From: Comamonadaceae bacterium OTU4NAUVB1
Lineage (GTDB): Bacteria; Pseudomonadota; Gammaproteobacteria; Burkholderiales; Burkholderiaceae_C
Reading direction: 5' to 3'
Assembly (NCBI GenBank): GCA_024372625.1
Contig: CP099605.1
Location: 62,001 to 126,000, forward strand
Length of the DNA: 64,000 nt
A program made the position numbers and the translations under genes. Positions 47,832 through 57,177 of this stretch are shown here, piece by piece; positions within the stretch are counted from its first letter, which is position 1; each line of letters begins with the position of its first letter. The notes beneath the pieces are model-generated. The model did not search any database, was not told the origin of the DNA, and saw nothing but the letters and a program-made list of their open reading frames with translations.

Positions 47832-48869
47832 ATGAGATCGCTTTCCTTCCGCCTGCTGTCCGCCTGCGGCCTCGCGCTGGGGCTGGCGCTGGCCACCGTG
47901 CCCGCCGCCGCGCAGGTGCCGATCAAGCTCGTGCTCAACTGGAAGTACGAGGGCCCGCAGGCCTGGTTCTTCCTGGCCCAGGACAAGGGCTACTTCAAGG
48001 AGGAGGGCCTCGACGTCACGATCGACCAGGGCGAGGGCTCGGCCGCGTCCATCCCCAAGGTCGCCGCGGGCGCCTATCAGGCCGGCTTCGGCGACCTCAA
48101 CGCGCTGGTGGACCTGGCGGCGCGGCGGCCGGCCGATGCGCCGGTGGCGGTCTACATGCTCTACAACACGCCGCCGTTCGCGGTGGTGGTCAAGAGCGAC
48201 AGCCCGATCAGGACGCCCAAGGACCTCGAGGGCAAGACCATCGGCGGCCCCGCCAACGACGGCGCGCTCAAGCTGTTCCCGGCCTTCGCCAAGATCGCGC
48301 GGATCGACGCCGCCAAGGTGACCGTCACCAACATGGCGCCCAACCTGCGCGAGCAGATGCTCGCGCGCGGGCAGATCGACGCCGGCTTCGGCTACGTCAC
48401 GACCGTCAGCTTCAGCGCCCGGGGCATGGGCCTGGACCCGGCGAAGGACCTGCGCTTCATCCGCTACGGCGACCACGGCATGGACCTGTATTCCAACACC
48501 GTGTTCTTCTCGAAGGCCTTCGTGAAGGAGAACCCGAAGGCCGTCGCGGGCTTCGTCAGGGCGCTCAACCGCGCGGTCAAGGAGGTCATCGCCAACCCCG
48601 AGGCCGGCGTCGACTTCGCCATCCGGCGCGAGCCGCTGCTCAAGCGCGACGTCGAGCGCGACAAGCTCCTCGCCACGCTCAAAAACGACATGAGCCATCC
48701 CGAGATCGCGCGCATCGGCCTGGGCGACGTCGACGACGAGCGCCTGCGCAAGGACATCGCCATCGTGGTCGAGGCCAACGCGCTGCCGCGCACCCCCGAG
48801 GCCGGCGAGGTCTTCGACCGCAGCTTCCTGCCCGCGCGCGCCGAGCGCCCCGCCCGGACTTCCAACTGA
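47832..48869 (+). CDS. ABC transporter substrate-binding protein, NMT1/THI5-like (first of two)
   Basis: The protein has 345 residues. A Sec signal peptide (1-27) ends in V-P-A-A-A-Q. The mature part starts with the NMT1/SsuA-like signature L-V-L-N-W-K-Y-E-G-P-Q-A-W-F-F-L-A-Q-D and has D-Q-G-E-G-S and V-Y-M-L-Y-N. Proteins of this type bind thiamine precursors, pyrimidines, riboflavin or similar rings for import. It begins three bases after the hydrolase stop. A second, clearly paralogous binding protein lies at 54083, but there is only one permease and one ATPase. Confidence 0.9.
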   Translation: MRSLSFRLLSACGLALGLALATVPAAAQVPIKLVLNWKYEGPQAWFFLAQDKGYFKEEGLDVTIDQGEGSAASIPKVAAGAYQAGFGDLNALVDLAARRPADAPVAVYMLYNTPPFAVVVKSDSPIRTPKDLEGKTIGGPANDGALKLFPAFAKIARIDAAKVTVTNMAPNLREQMLARGQIDAGFGYVTTVSFSARGMGLDPAKDLRFIRYGDHGMDLYSNTVFFSKAFVKENPKAVAGFVRALNRAVKEVIANPEAGVDFAIRREPLLKRDVERDKLLATLKNDMSHPEIARIGLGDVDDERLRKDIAIVVEANALPRTPEAGEVFDRSFLPARAERPARTSN

Positions 48870-48901
48870 CCCCACCCCCCCCACCGGAGACGACAACGAT
48901 C

Positions 48902-49693
48902 ATGGACCTGCAACTCAAGGACAAGGTGACGCTCATCACCGGCCCGGCCAAGGGCATGGGCGCCGCCATCACGCTGGCCTTCGCCCGCGAGGGCGCCAGG
49001 CTGGTGCTCGCCGGGCGCGACACCGCCGCCATCGAGCCCGTGGCCGCGCAGGCGCGCGCGCTGGGCGTGGAAGCGGTCGTGGTGCCCTGCGACCTGACCG
49101 CGCCGGCGCAGACCGAGGCGCTGGCCGCCCGCGCGCTGGCGGCCTTCGGGCGCATCGACGTGCTGGTCAACGTGGCCGGCGGGTCCGGCCCGATCGGCAA
49201 GACCGGCTGGGAGACCACGGCCGAGGAATTCAACGAGATCGTGCAGCTCAACATGACCGGCTGCTTCAACACCATCCACGCGGTGCTGCCCTCGATGATC
49301 GAGCGGCGCAGCGGCAAGATCGTCAACGTGGGCGGCACCTTCGGCCTGCGCGGGCGCGCCGGGCGCATGGCGTACTCGGCCTCCAAGTGGGGCCTGCGCG
49401 GCATCACCAAGAGCTTCGCGCTGGAGGCCGGCCCGTACAACGTCAACGTCAACAACGTCGCCCCCGGCATGGTCGACGGCCCGCGCTTTCGCGAGAAGGT
49501 CTGCGCCGACATGGCCAGGAAGCTGGGCATCACGCTGGAGGAGGCGATGACGCGCCACGCCGCCGACTACGCGCTCAAGCGCGTCTCCACCGACGCCGAC
49601 ATCGCCCACGCCTGCCTGTTCATGGCCAGCGAGGTGTCCCGCCAGATCACCGGCGTCGACCTGCCCGTCGACGGCGGCTGGGCCGCCCTCTGA
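48902..49693 (+). CDS. Short-chain dehydrogenase/reductase with altered catalytic Ser position
   Basis: The protein has 263 residues. The nucleotide-binding T-G-P-A-K-G-M-G (14-21), N-V-A-G-G and Y158-S-A-S-K162 are all present. The residue 13 before the Tyr, normally the catalytic Ser, is Gly145, with Thr146 beside it. The enzyme may use the Thr, or may not be a standard alcohol dehydrogenase. In the operon it could reduce or oxidise a ring or an acid side product; the substrate is unknown. It starts 32 bases after the binding-protein gene. Confidence 0.9.
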   Translation: MDLQLKDKVTLITGPAKGMGAAITLAFAREGARLVLAGRDTAAIEPVAAQARALGVEAVVVPCDLTAPAQTEALAARALAAFGRIDVLVNVAGGSGPIGKTGWETTAEEFNEIVQLNMTGCFNTIHAVLPSMIERRSGKIVNVGGTFGLRGRAGRMAYSASKWGLRGITKSFALEAGPYNVNVNNVAPGMVDGPRFREKVCADMARKLGITLEEAMTRHAADYALKRVSTDADIAHACLFMASEVSRQITGVDLPVDGGWAAL

Positions 49694-49719
49694 ACCCCCA
49701 TCGAGAAGGAACCCTTTCC

Positions 49720-51180
49720 ATGACCAAGGAAGTCGACCTCGTCATCCGCGGCGCCCAGGTGGTGTCGCCGGACCGGATCATCGAGGCATCGGTCGCCATC
49801 GCCGGCGAGCACATCGTCGCCGTCGGCCACGACGACACCATGCCTCCCGCGCGCGCGGAGATGCGCGCCGACGGCCTGCACCTGCTGCCCGGGGCCATCG
49901 ACAGCCACGTGCATTTCCGCGACCCGGGCTACCCCAACAAGGAGACCTGGCGCACCGGCTCGGCCGGCGCCGCGCTGGGCGGCGTGACCACCGTCTTCGA
50001 GATGCCCAACACCAACCCTCCCACCGGCACGGTCGAGGCCCTGCGCATCAAGCTCAAGGCGGCCGAGTCGTCGTACTGCGACTTCGGCATCCACGGGCTG
50101 CTGGGCGACGAGAGCATCGACAAGCTGGAGGAACTGCTCGAGGCCGGCGTGACCAGCTTCAAGGCCTTCGTCGGCAACACCTTCGGCAACCTGCCCGCGC
50201 CCACCGACGGCGCGCTGCTCGAGGGCTTCGAGATCCTGGCGCCGCTGGGCATCCGCACCGTGGTGCACGCGGAGAACTCCTCGATCCTGCTGCGCCGCCA
50301 GCGCCAGCTGCAGGACGCCGGGCGCATCGACGCCATGGCGCACCTGGCCGCGCGCCCGGCCGTGGCCGAGATCGAGGCCATCAACCGCGTGCTCACGCTG
50401 GCCGAATGGACCGGCGCGCGGGTGCACATCGCCCACCACAGCGCGGCCGATTCGCTGTTCCTGCTGCGCGAGTTCAAGCGCCGGGGCGTCGACGTCACGG
50501 CCGAGACCTGCCCCCAGTACCTGCTGCTCAACACCGACCACATGCTCAAGCTCGGCGGCGTGATGCGGGTCAACCCGCCGATCCGCGAGGCGCGCCACAA
50601 CCAGCCGCTGTGGGACGCGCTGATGGACGGCACGCTCGACATGATCGCCACCGACCACGCCCCGCACACGCCCGAGGAGAAGACGCGCGAGAGCATCTGG
50701 GCCTGCGACTGCGGCTTCCCCGGCGTCGAGACCCAGATGCCGCTGATGCTCACCGAGGTCAACCGCGGGCGCGCCTCGCTGATGGACTACGTCCGCTGGA
50801 GCGCGGTGGCGCCGGCCAAGGCCTGGGGCCTGTACGGCACCAAGGGCGTGATCGCGCCCGGCGCGCACGCCGACATCGCCTTCGTCGACATGGCCCGCAG
50901 CGGCATCCTGGCGCAGAACAAGCTGCAGAGCACGGCCAAGATCTCGCCCTGGAACGGCCGCGCGGTGCAGGGCTATCCACTGCACACGCTGCTGCGCGGG
51001 CGCTTCGTGATGCGCGACGGCCGGCTGGTGGAGGACGCCGTGGGCTGGGGCCGCTCGGTCAAGGGCATCCAGCGGATGCCCACGGCCCGGCCGCGCAACA
51101 CCGAGCACTACGCGAGCGCCATCCGCACCGCGCCCGCGGGCATCCCGCCCGACGCCCGGCCGCTGGTGGACGCGCTGTGA
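49720..51180 (+). CDS. Cyclic amidohydrolase of the dihydroorotase/hydantoinase/allantoinase group
   Basis: The protein has 486 residues. The two-metal site is complete: His63 and His65 in D-S-H-V-H-F-R-D-P-G, Lys148 (to be carboxylated) in T-S-F-K-A-F-V-G, His183, His239 and Asp312 in A-T-D-H-A-P-H. These enzymes open cyclic amides and imides such as dihydroorotate, hydantoins, allantoin or dihydrouracil. The size and the P-N-T-N-P-P-T region fit allantoinase or class I dihydroorotase, but the operon speaks for catabolism. GAAGGA precedes the ATG. It overlaps the ring-opening hydrolase gene by GTGA. Confidence 0.9.
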   Translation: MTKEVDLVIRGAQVVSPDRIIEASVAIAGEHIVAVGHDDTMPPARAEMRADGLHLLPGAIDSHVHFRDPGYPNKETWRTGSAGAALGGVTTVFEMPNTNPPTGTVEALRIKLKAAESSYCDFGIHGLLGDESIDKLEELLEAGVTSFKAFVGNTFGNLPAPTDGALLEGFEILAPLGIRTVVHAENSSILLRRQRQLQDAGRIDAMAHLAARPAVAEIEAINRVLTLAEWTGARVHIAHHSAADSLFLLREFKRRGVDVTAETCPQYLLLNTDHMLKLGGVMRVNPPIREARHNQPLWDALMDGTLDMIATDHAPHTPEEKTRESIWACDCGFPGVETQMPLMLTEVNRGRASLMDYVRWSAVAPAKAWGLYGTKGVIAPGAHADIAFVDMARSGILAQNKLQSTAKISPWNGRAVQGYPLHTLLRGRFVMRDGRLVEDAVGWGRSVKGIQRMPTARPRNTEHYASAIRTAPAGIPPDARPLVDAL

Positions 51181-52340
51181 GCGCCGCCGCGACCACGGCG
51201 CCTGCCGCGACCCACGGCGCGGCGCAGCGGGTCGACGTCTTCCGCGTGCCCTGCGGCGGCCCGGGCGACCTCTCGGGCGTGCAGGCACTGATCGATGCCG
51301 GGCGGCTCGATCCGGCGACCGTCGTCGCCGTGATGGGCAAGACCGAGGGCAACGGCTGCGTCAACGACCACACGCGCGACTTCGCCGCCACCGCCTGGTG
51401 CCATTTCCTCGCGCCGCACCTGGGCTGCACGGCCACGCAGGTGCACGAGCGCGTCGCGCTGGTGATGTCCGGCGGCACCGAAGGCGTGCTGTCGCCGCAT
51501 TTCACGGTGTTCGCGCGCTCGCGCCTCGCGCCCGGCGACGCCGCCGCCGCGCACGGCGGCAAGCGGCTGGTGATCGGCACGGCGCAGACGCGCGACTTCC
51601 GCCCCGAGGAGATGGGCCGCATGGCGCAGGTCGAGGCGACCGCCGAGGCGGTGCGCGCGGCGATGCGCGACGCCGGCATCGACGACGCGGCCGACGTCCA
51701 CTTCGTGCAGGTCAAGTGCCCGCTGCTGACCTCGGCCAAGGTGCTCGAGGCGCGGCGGCGCGGCGCGGCCACCGTCACCGACGACACCTACGCGTCGATG
51801 GGCTGGTCGCGCGGCGCCTCGGCGCTGGGCGTCGGGATCGCGCTCGGCGAGATCGCCGCGCTCGACGACGCGGCGATCCTCGGCGGCGACGCCGCGCTGT
51901 ATTCGGCCCGCGCCTCGGCCTCGGCCGGCATCGAGCTGGAGGGCAACGTCGTCATCGTGCTGGGCGAGGCGGCGGGCAGCGCGTCGGCCTTCCGCATCGC
52001 CCACACGGTGATGCGCGACGCGGTCGACGCGACCAGCGTGCGCCGCCTGCTGCGCGAGGCCTTCGGGCTCGACCCCGAGCGCGACGCCGAGGCCGTCGCC
52101 GCGCGGCTGGTGAACCTGCTGGCCAAGGCCGAGGCCGCCCCGGACGGCCTGGTGCGCGGCGCGCGCCACACCATGCTCAACGACTCCGACATCAACGCCA
52201 CCCGCCACGCCCGCGCGGCGGTGGGCGGCGTGCTGGCCTCGGTGGTCGGCCACACCGCGCTGTACGTGTCCGGAGGTGCCGAGCACCAGGGCCCGCCCGG
52301 CGGCGGCCCGGTCGCCGCGATCCTCGCCATCCCTTCCTGA
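51177..52340 (+). CDS. Ring-opening amidohydrolase (barbiturase / cyanuric acid hydrolase family)
   Basis: The protein has 387 residues with three repeated units, the AtzD/TrzD/barbiturase fold found in no other family. Lys-Ser pairs are visible: Lys55 (M-G-K-T-E-G-N-G) with Ser98 (M-S-G-G-T-E-G), Lys180 (V-Q-V-K-C-P-L-L) with about Ser243, and Lys317 with Ser365 (V-S-G-G-A-E-H-Q-G-P-P-G-G-G). It hydrolyses a fully oxidised six-membered N-ring, barbiturate or cyanurate; motifs seen here do not decide which. It starts with GTG overlapping the previous stop, so it is translationally coupled. Confidence 0.92.
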   Translation: MSAAATTAPAATHGAAQRVDVFRVPCGGPGDLSGVQALIDAGRLDPATVVAVMGKTEGNGCVNDHTRDFAATAWCHFLAPHLGCTATQVHERVALVMSGGTEGVLSPHFTVFARSRLAPGDAAAAHGGKRLVIGTAQTRDFRPEEMGRMAQVEATAEAVRAAMRDAGIDDAADVHFVQVKCPLLTSAKVLEARRRGAATVTDDTYASMGWSRGASALGVGIALGEIAALDDAAILGGDAALYSARASASAGIELEGNVVIVLGEAAGSASAFRIAHTVMRDAVDATSVRRLLREAFGLDPERDAEAVAARLVNLLAKAEAAPDGLVRGARHTMLNDSDINATRHARAAVGGVLASVVGHTALYVSGGAEHQGPPGGGPVAAILAIPS

Positions 52341-52351
52341 AAGGCCCCGCC

Positions 52352-53242
52352 ATGAGCCCCGACTTCATCCGGCTGTCCGACGTGATGCTGCGCTACGGCG
52401 CGGGCACCGTCGCGCTCGACCACACGACACTGGGCATCGCCGAGGGCGACTTCGTCGCGCTGGTGGGGCCCAGCGGCTGCGGCAAGTCGACCATCCTGAA
52501 GCTGGTCGCGGGGCTGCTGCGGCCCAGCGCCGGCGTGGTGATCGCCGGCGGGCGCGAGGTCGGCGCGGTGGGCACCCGGCCGGCGGCCGGCGCGCACGCC
52601 TCGGCGTCGCCGCGCCTGCGCATCGGCCTGGCGTTCCAGAACCCGACCATGCTGCCGTGGCTGACGATCCGCGACAACGTGATGATCCCACTGAAGATCG
52701 TCGAGCCGTTCCGCCAGGACTTCCGGCGCAAGCGGCGCGGCGAGTACACCGACCGCGTGGAGGCCCTGCTCGCGCAGGTCGGGCTCAAGGGGTTCGGCGA
52801 GAAGCGGCCCTGGCAGCTCTCCGGCGGCATGCTGCAGCGCGCCTCGCTGTGCCGGGCGCTGATCCACGAGCCCGAGCTGCTGCTGCTCGACGAGCCCTTC
52901 GGCGCGCTCGACCAGTTCACGCGCGAGGAGCTGTGGGACATCATGCAGAAGCTCTGGATGGACCGCCGCCCGACGGTGCTGCTGGTGACGCACGACCTGC
53001 GCGAGTCGGCCTACCTGGCCAACCGCATCTGCGTGATGAGTTCGCGCCCCGGCCGCATCCTGGAGACGCGCGACGTCGATTTCGCGCGCCCGCGCACGCT
53101 CGAGGGCAGCTACGCGCCCGAATTCGCCGCCCTGGTGCAGCAGCTGCGCATGCGCATCGCCGACGCGCGCCGCGACGGCGACGCGACACCGCCGGCGGCG
53201 GCCCCGGCCGCGATGCCCCGGACCGGCGGGGTGACGGCATGA
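52352..53242 (+). CDS. ABC transporter ATP-binding protein (nitrate/taurine/pyrimidine type)
   Basis: The protein has 296 residues. Walker A G-P-S-G-C-G-K-S-T is at 39-47, the signature L-S-G-G-M near 167-171, Walker B L-L-L-L-D-E-P near 186, and the switch T-H-D-L. Between Walker A and the Q-loop there is a roughly 15-residue Ala/Gly/Ser-rich insert (near 73-88) not usual for the SsuB/TauB group. A Pro/Ala tail ends the protein. It energises import with the permease that overlaps its stop. Confidence 0.93.
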   Translation: MSPDFIRLSDVMLRYGAGTVALDHTTLGIAEGDFVALVGPSGCGKSTILKLVAGLLRPSAGVVIAGGREVGAVGTRPAAGAHASASPRLRIGLAFQNPTMLPWLTIRDNVMIPLKIVEPFRQDFRRKRRGEYTDRVEALLAQVGLKGFGEKRPWQLSGGMLQRASLCRALIHEPELLLLDEPFGALDQFTREELWDIMQKLWMDRRPTVLLVTHDLRESAYLANRICVMSSRPGRILETRDVDFARPRTLEGSYAPEFAALVQQLRMRIADARRDGDATPPAAAPAAMPRTGGVTA

Positions 53243-54021
53243 CGCTGCGCTCGCCCCTGGCCCGCCAGCGCCTGCTGTCGGTGGCCGCCTTCCTCGGCTT
53301 CTTCGCGCTGTGGGAGCTGGCGTGCATCGCCCTGGGCGTGTCGGACCTGGTCCTGCCGCGCCCGAGCCAGATCGCCGCCGTGCTGATCGAGAAGATGCCC
53401 CTGCTGTGGCCGCACGCCGTGCAGACGCTCTACACCACCTTCGTCGGCTTCGCCCTGGGCGTGCTCGCGGGCATCGTGGTGGGGGTGGGCATCGGCTCTT
53501 CGAAGCTCGCCTACGACGTCACCTACCCGCTGCTGGTGGGCTTCTCCAGCATTCCCAAGGTGGCGGTGGTGCCGCTGTTCGTGGTGTGGTTCGGCGCCGG
53601 CACGGTGCCGGCCATCCTGACGTCGATGGTCATCAGCATCTTTCCGGTGGTGGTCAACGTCGCCACCGGCCTGGCGAGCACCGAGCCGGAGCTGGAGGAC
53701 GTGCTGCGCGTGCTCGGCGCGCGCCGGCGCGACATCCTCTGGAACGTCGGGCTGCCGCGCGCCATGCCCTACCTGTTCGCCTCGCTGAAGATCGCCATCA
53801 CGCTGTCCTTCGTCGGCACGGTGCTGGCCGAGACCGTCGCCTCCAACAAGGGCATCGGCACCGTGATGATGATCGCCAGCGGCAACTTCGACGTGCCGAT
53901 GGTGTTCGCCGGGCTGTTCCTGCTCGCGGCGATGGGCGTGGCGCTGTATGCGCTGTCCTCCCTGGTCGAGCAGCGCGTGACCGGCTGGTCGCAGCGCAAG
54001 ACCGACCTGGCGATGGGCTGA
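53239..54021 (+). CDS. ABC transporter permease (SsuC/TauC/ThiX type)
   Basis: The protein has 260 residues and six membrane segments. The coupling loop E-x-x-x-x-x-x-x-x-G-A motif is present as [21 protein letters not shown]. The ATG overlaps the stop of the ATPase gene (ATGA). As a homodimer it would form the channel for the imported ring compound. Confidence 0.94.
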   Translation: MTLRSPLARQRLLSVAAFLGFFALWELACIALGVSDLVLPRPSQIAAVLIEKMPLLWPHAVQTLYTTFVGFALGVLAGIVVGVGIGSSKLAYDVTYPLLVGFSSIPKVAVVPLFVVWFGAGTVPAILTSMVISIFPVVVNVATGLASTEPELEDVLRVLGARRRDILWNVGLPRAMPYLFASLKIAITLSFVGTVLAETVASNKGIGTVMMIASGNFDVPMVFAGLFLLAAMGVALYALSSLVEQRVTGWSQRKTDLAMG

Positions 54022-54036
54022 GGCCACGACGCCGGC

Positions 54037-54063
54037 CCCGATTCCGATCCCGATCCCGATCCC
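54037..54063 (+). repeat. Short hexamer repeat between permease and second binding-protein genes
   Basis: Four copies of YCCGAT (one with T at the first position) plus a half unit lie in the 61-base intergenic gap. It would vary only the spacing between genes. Confidence 0.8.
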
Positions 54064-54082
54064 TCCCTCACCGAAAGCTCCC

Positions 54083-55123
54083 ATGCCTCACCGTCTCTCC
54101 CGCCGGGCCGCTTCCCTGGCCCTCGCCGCGCTGGCGGCGCTCGGCGCCGCCGGCGCGTCCGCGCAGGCCCTCACGCCGATCCGGTTCGTGCTCGACTGGA
54201 AGCTCCAGGGCATCCACGCCTGGTACTACCTGGCCGAGGACCGGGGCTACTTCGCCCGGGAGAAGCTGGCCGTGACCATCGACCAGGGCGACGGGTCGTC
54301 GGCCACCGTGACCAAGATCATGGCCGGCGCCCATCAGGCCGGCGTCGGCGACGTCAACGCCATCGTGCAGAACGCCGCGGCCCGCCCCGGGGCCGCGCCG
54401 GTGATGGTGTACATGCTCTACAACCGCGCGCCGTTCGCGCTGATCGCCAAGGCGGGCGGCCCGGTCCGCACGCTCAAGGACCTGGAGGGCCGCACGCTGG
54501 GCACGCCCGCCGGCGGCGCCGCCGCGCGCATGTTCCCGGTCATGGCCGCGCGCGCGGGCATCGACGCGCAGAAGGTGAAGTGGACCAACGTCGCGCCCAA
54601 CCTGCAGGAGCAGCTGATGCTCAAGGACCACGTCGAGGGCGCGGCGGTGTTCTCGGTCACGAGCTACATGAACCTGGTCGCCCAGGGCGTCGACCCGGAC
54701 AAGGACATCCGCTGGTTCCACTACGCCGACCACGGCGTCGAGCTCTACGGCAACGGCGTGATGGTCTCGCAGCAGCTCGCCCGCGACAACCCGCAGGCGG
54801 TCGCGGGCCTGGTGCGCGCGATCCATCAGGCGGTGCGCGACACCGTGGCCGATCCCGACGCGGCGATCGCGTCGCTGGCCAGGCGCGAGCCGCTGCTCAA
54901 CAAGGACCTGGAGAAGCGCCGGCTGGCGTATGCGCTGCGCACCGTCATGCTCACGCCCGAGGTCGCGGCCAACGGGCTGGGCGACGTGGCCGACGCCCGC
55001 TTCGCGCGCTCGTTCCTGCAGTTGAAGGAGGCCTTCGACCTGCCGCGCGTGCCGACCGCCGCCGAGGTGTTCGACCGCCGCTTCCTGCCGCCGGTGGCCG
55101 AGCGCCGGATCGCCGCGAAGTGA
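54083..55123 (+). CDS. ABC transporter substrate-binding protein, NMT1/THI5-like (second of two)
   Basis: The protein has 346 residues with a Sec signal (1-28, A-S-A-Q-A). It shares long matching stretches with the protein at 47832: F-V-L-D-W-K, D-Q-G-D-G-S, V-Y-M-L-Y-N, V-A-P-N-L and R-R-E-P-L-L. These mark a paralogue from an old duplication. It differs in the pocket-facing residues after D-W-K (L-Q-G-I-H-A-W-Y-Y against Y-E-G-P-Q-A-W-F-F), so the two may take different ligands through one permease. It overlaps the amidohydrolase gene by GTGA. Confidence 0.9.
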   Translation: MPHRLSRRAASLALAALAALGAAGASAQALTPIRFVLDWKLQGIHAWYYLAEDRGYFAREKLAVTIDQGDGSSATVTKIMAGAHQAGVGDVNAIVQNAAARPGAAPVMVYMLYNRAPFALIAKAGGPVRTLKDLEGRTLGTPAGGAAARMFPVMAARAGIDAQKVKWTNVAPNLQEQLMLKDHVEGAAVFSVTSYMNLVAQGVDPDKDIRWFHYADHGVELYGNGVMVSQQLARDNPQAVAGLVRAIHQAVRDTVADPDAAIASLARREPLLNKDLEKRRLAYALRTVMLTPEVAANGLGDVADARFARSFLQLKEAFDLPRVPTAAEVFDRRFLPPVAERRIAAK

Positions 55124-56661
55124 CCTCCGCCACGACGCCACCGACCGGCCCGGGCGACGGCGACGCCGGCACCGACGCGATCGACTGCGCCTGGGTGCTG
55201 GCCGACCCCGGCGCCGCGCCCGCGCGCGCCGATGCGCGCATCCGCATCGCCCCGGACGGCCGCGTCGCCGGCCTCGACGCGCTCGGGGGCGCCGTGCCCG
55301 GCCGCCGCCTGCTGGCGCTGCCCGCGCTGGCCAACGCGCACGACCACGCGCGCACCTTCCGCAGCGCCACGCTGGGCGCCTTCGGCCAGCCGCTGGAGGC
55401 CTGGCTGCCGTTCCTGGGCGTCGTGCCGGGCCTGGACCCGTACCTGTGCGCGGCCACGTCGTTCGCCCGCTCGGCGCGCCACGGCGTGACGCACCTGATG
55501 GTCCACTACACGCGCGTGCAGGGCGGCATGCCCTATGTCGACGAGGCCCGCGCGGTGGCCCGGGCGGCGCGCGACGTCGGCGTGCGCATCGGCTTCGCGG
55601 TGGCGATGCGCGACCGCCACGGCATCGGCTACGCGGACGACGCGGTCGTGCTGGCGGCCCTGCGCCCCGGCGTCCGCGCCGCCGTGGCGCGTCGGCTGGC
55701 GGCGCCGGCGGTCGCGCCGGCCGCGCAGCTCGCGCTCGTCGACGAGGTCGCGGCCATGGTGGCGCACGAGGGCCGTGGCGACCACGTCACCGTCCAGTAC
55801 GGGCCCACGGGCGTGCAGTGGTGCGGCACGCCGCTGCTCGAGGCCATCGCGCGGGCCTCCGCCGACACCGGCCGGCCGGTCCACATGCACCTGCTGGAGA
55901 CCCGCCACCAGCGCGACTGGGCCGATGCCGCGCACCCCGGAGGCATCGTCCGCTTCCTGGACGACATCGGCCTGCTGAGCCCGCGCCTGACGCTGGCGCA
56001 CTGCACCTGGGCGCGGCCCGGCGAGCTGGCGCTGCTGGCCGAGCGCGGCGTGACCGTGGCGGTCAACACCAGCTCCAACCTGGGACTGAAGTCGGGCATC
56101 GCGCCGCTGCCGGAGATGCTGCGCCAGGGCTGCCGCGTCGCCATGGGCCTGGACGGCATGGCCTTCGACGAGGACGACGACGCGCTGCGCGAGCTGCGCC
56201 TGGCCCATGCGCTGCATCGCGGCTGGGGCCACGACACCACCCTGACGGCGCGCCAGCTGTGGGCCTTCGGTGCCGGCCACGGCCCGCGCAGCGTGGCCGG
56301 GGCGGCCGCGCGCGCGCACGGGCGCATCGCCGTGGGCGAGCCGGCGGACCTGGTGCTGCTCGACTGGGACGCGCTGGACGACGACGCCCTGTTCCCCGAC
56401 GTCGATCCGTTGGACCTGCTGCTCGCGCGCGCCAGCGGCCGCCACGTCGCGCGGGTGGTGGCCGGCGGGCGCGCGATCGTCGAGGACGCCCGCGTGCTGG
56501 GCATCGACGAGCCGGCGCTCAAGGCCGAACTGCTCGCGCGCGCGCGCCACGCGCTGGCCGCGGACCCGGCCCACGCCGCGTGGCGCGACGACGTCAAGGC
56601 GCTGGCCGAGGACCTCGCGCCGTTCTATCGTGGCGCCGCGTGGGGCGGCTGCTGCGGCTGA
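55120..56661 (+). CDS. Amidohydrolase-superfamily deaminase/chlorohydrolase-like enzyme (TrzN/AtzB/SsnA group)
   Basis: The protein has 513 residues. The mononuclear metal site is visible: His74 and His76 in A-H-D-H-A-R, His255/His257 in H-M-H-L-L-E, His294 in L-A-H-C-T-W and Asp345 in M-G-L-D-G-M-A-F. This set, with E after H-M-H-L-L, is that of subtype III amidohydrolases, which remove amino, chloro or similar groups from purines, pyrimidines and s-triazines. Removing a ring substituent before ring opening fits the operon. GTG start at 55120, coupled to the preceding gene. Confidence 0.87.
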   Translation: MTSATTPPTGPGDGDAGTDAIDCAWVLADPGAAPARADARIRIAPDGRVAGLDALGGAVPGRRLLALPALANAHDHARTFRSATLGAFGQPLEAWLPFLGVVPGLDPYLCAATSFARSARHGVTHLMVHYTRVQGGMPYVDEARAVARAARDVGVRIGFAVAMRDRHGIGYADDAVVLAALRPGVRAAVARRLAAPAVAPAAQLALVDEVAAMVAHEGRGDHVTVQYGPTGVQWCGTPLLEAIARASADTGRPVHMHLLETRHQRDWADAAHPGGIVRFLDDIGLLSPRLTLAHCTWARPGELALLAERGVTVAVNTSSNLGLKSGIAPLPEMLRQGCRVAMGLDGMAFDEDDDALRELRLAHALHRGWGHDTTLTARQLWAFGAGHGPRSVAGAAARAHGRIAVGEPADLVLLDWDALDDDALFPDVDPLDLLLARASGRHVARVVAGGRAIVEDARVLGIDEPALKAELLARARHALAADPAHAAWRDDVKALAEDLAPFYRGAAWGGCCG

Positions 56662-56707
56662 CGCCCCGGACCCCCGTCCTTCCAACCCGAACTTCACGCC
56701 CATCGAC

Positions 56708-57133
56708 ATGACCCGAATCAAGATCACCGCCGGCGGCCTCGACTTCGTCGCCGAGACCCATCCCGACGCGCCACGCACCGTGGCCGCCTTTCTCGCGCTG
56801 CTGCCCTACCGCCAGAAGCTCATCCACGTGCGCTGGAGCGGCGAGGGCTGCTGGGTGCCGCTGGGCGAATTCAGGCTGGAGACCGGGGGGGCGCCGGTCG
56901 GCTTCGAGAACCACACCCGCCACCCCTCGGTGGGCGACATCCTGTTCTACCCGGGCGGCTACAGCGAGACCGAGATCATCCTGGCCTATGGCGCCTGCAG
57001 CTTCGCCAGCAAGATGGGCCCGCTGGCCGGCAACCACTTCCTGACCGTCGTCGAGGGCCGGGAGCACCTGCGCGCGCTCGGCGAGCGGGTGCTGTGGCGG
57101 GGCGCGCAGGACGTGGTGTTCGAACTCGCCTGA
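56708..57133 (+). CDS. DUF3830 protein (cyclophilin-like fold)
   Basis: The protein has 141 residues and matches DUF3830 in length and motifs, e.g. [14 protein letters not shown], then [16 protein letters not shown] and a final F-x-x-V-V-E-G. The fold is cyclophilin-like; biochemical role unknown. DUF3830 genes often sit in amidohydrolase operons, as here, 46 bases after the amidohydrolase gene. It is the last gene of the operon. Confidence 0.88.
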   Translation: MTRIKITAGGLDFVAETHPDAPRTVAAFLALLPYRQKLIHVRWSGEGCWVPLGEFRLETGGAPVGFENHTRHPSVGDILFYPGGYSETEIILAYGACSFASKMGPLAGNHFLTVVEGREHLRALGERVLWRGAQDVVFELA

Positions 57134-57166
57134 GCCCGGCGCGGGCGCCGGCCGGGCCGTTGCGCC

Positions 57167-57172
57167 TAAAAT
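57167..57172 (+). promoter_or_regulatory. -10 box for the riboswitch and metH2 transcript
   Basis: TAAAAT lies six to eight bases before the first riboswitch bases, the right distance for transcription to start there. No good -35 box is seen in the G+C-rich sequence upstream. Confidence 0.5.
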
Positions 57173-57177
57173 CGCCC

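Noticed and set aside
35499..57133. A mobile element or genomic island with integrase between the metH halves
   Set aside because: No integrase, transposase, tRNA target or flanking direct repeat was seen, so only an insertion of unknown mechanism can be proposed.
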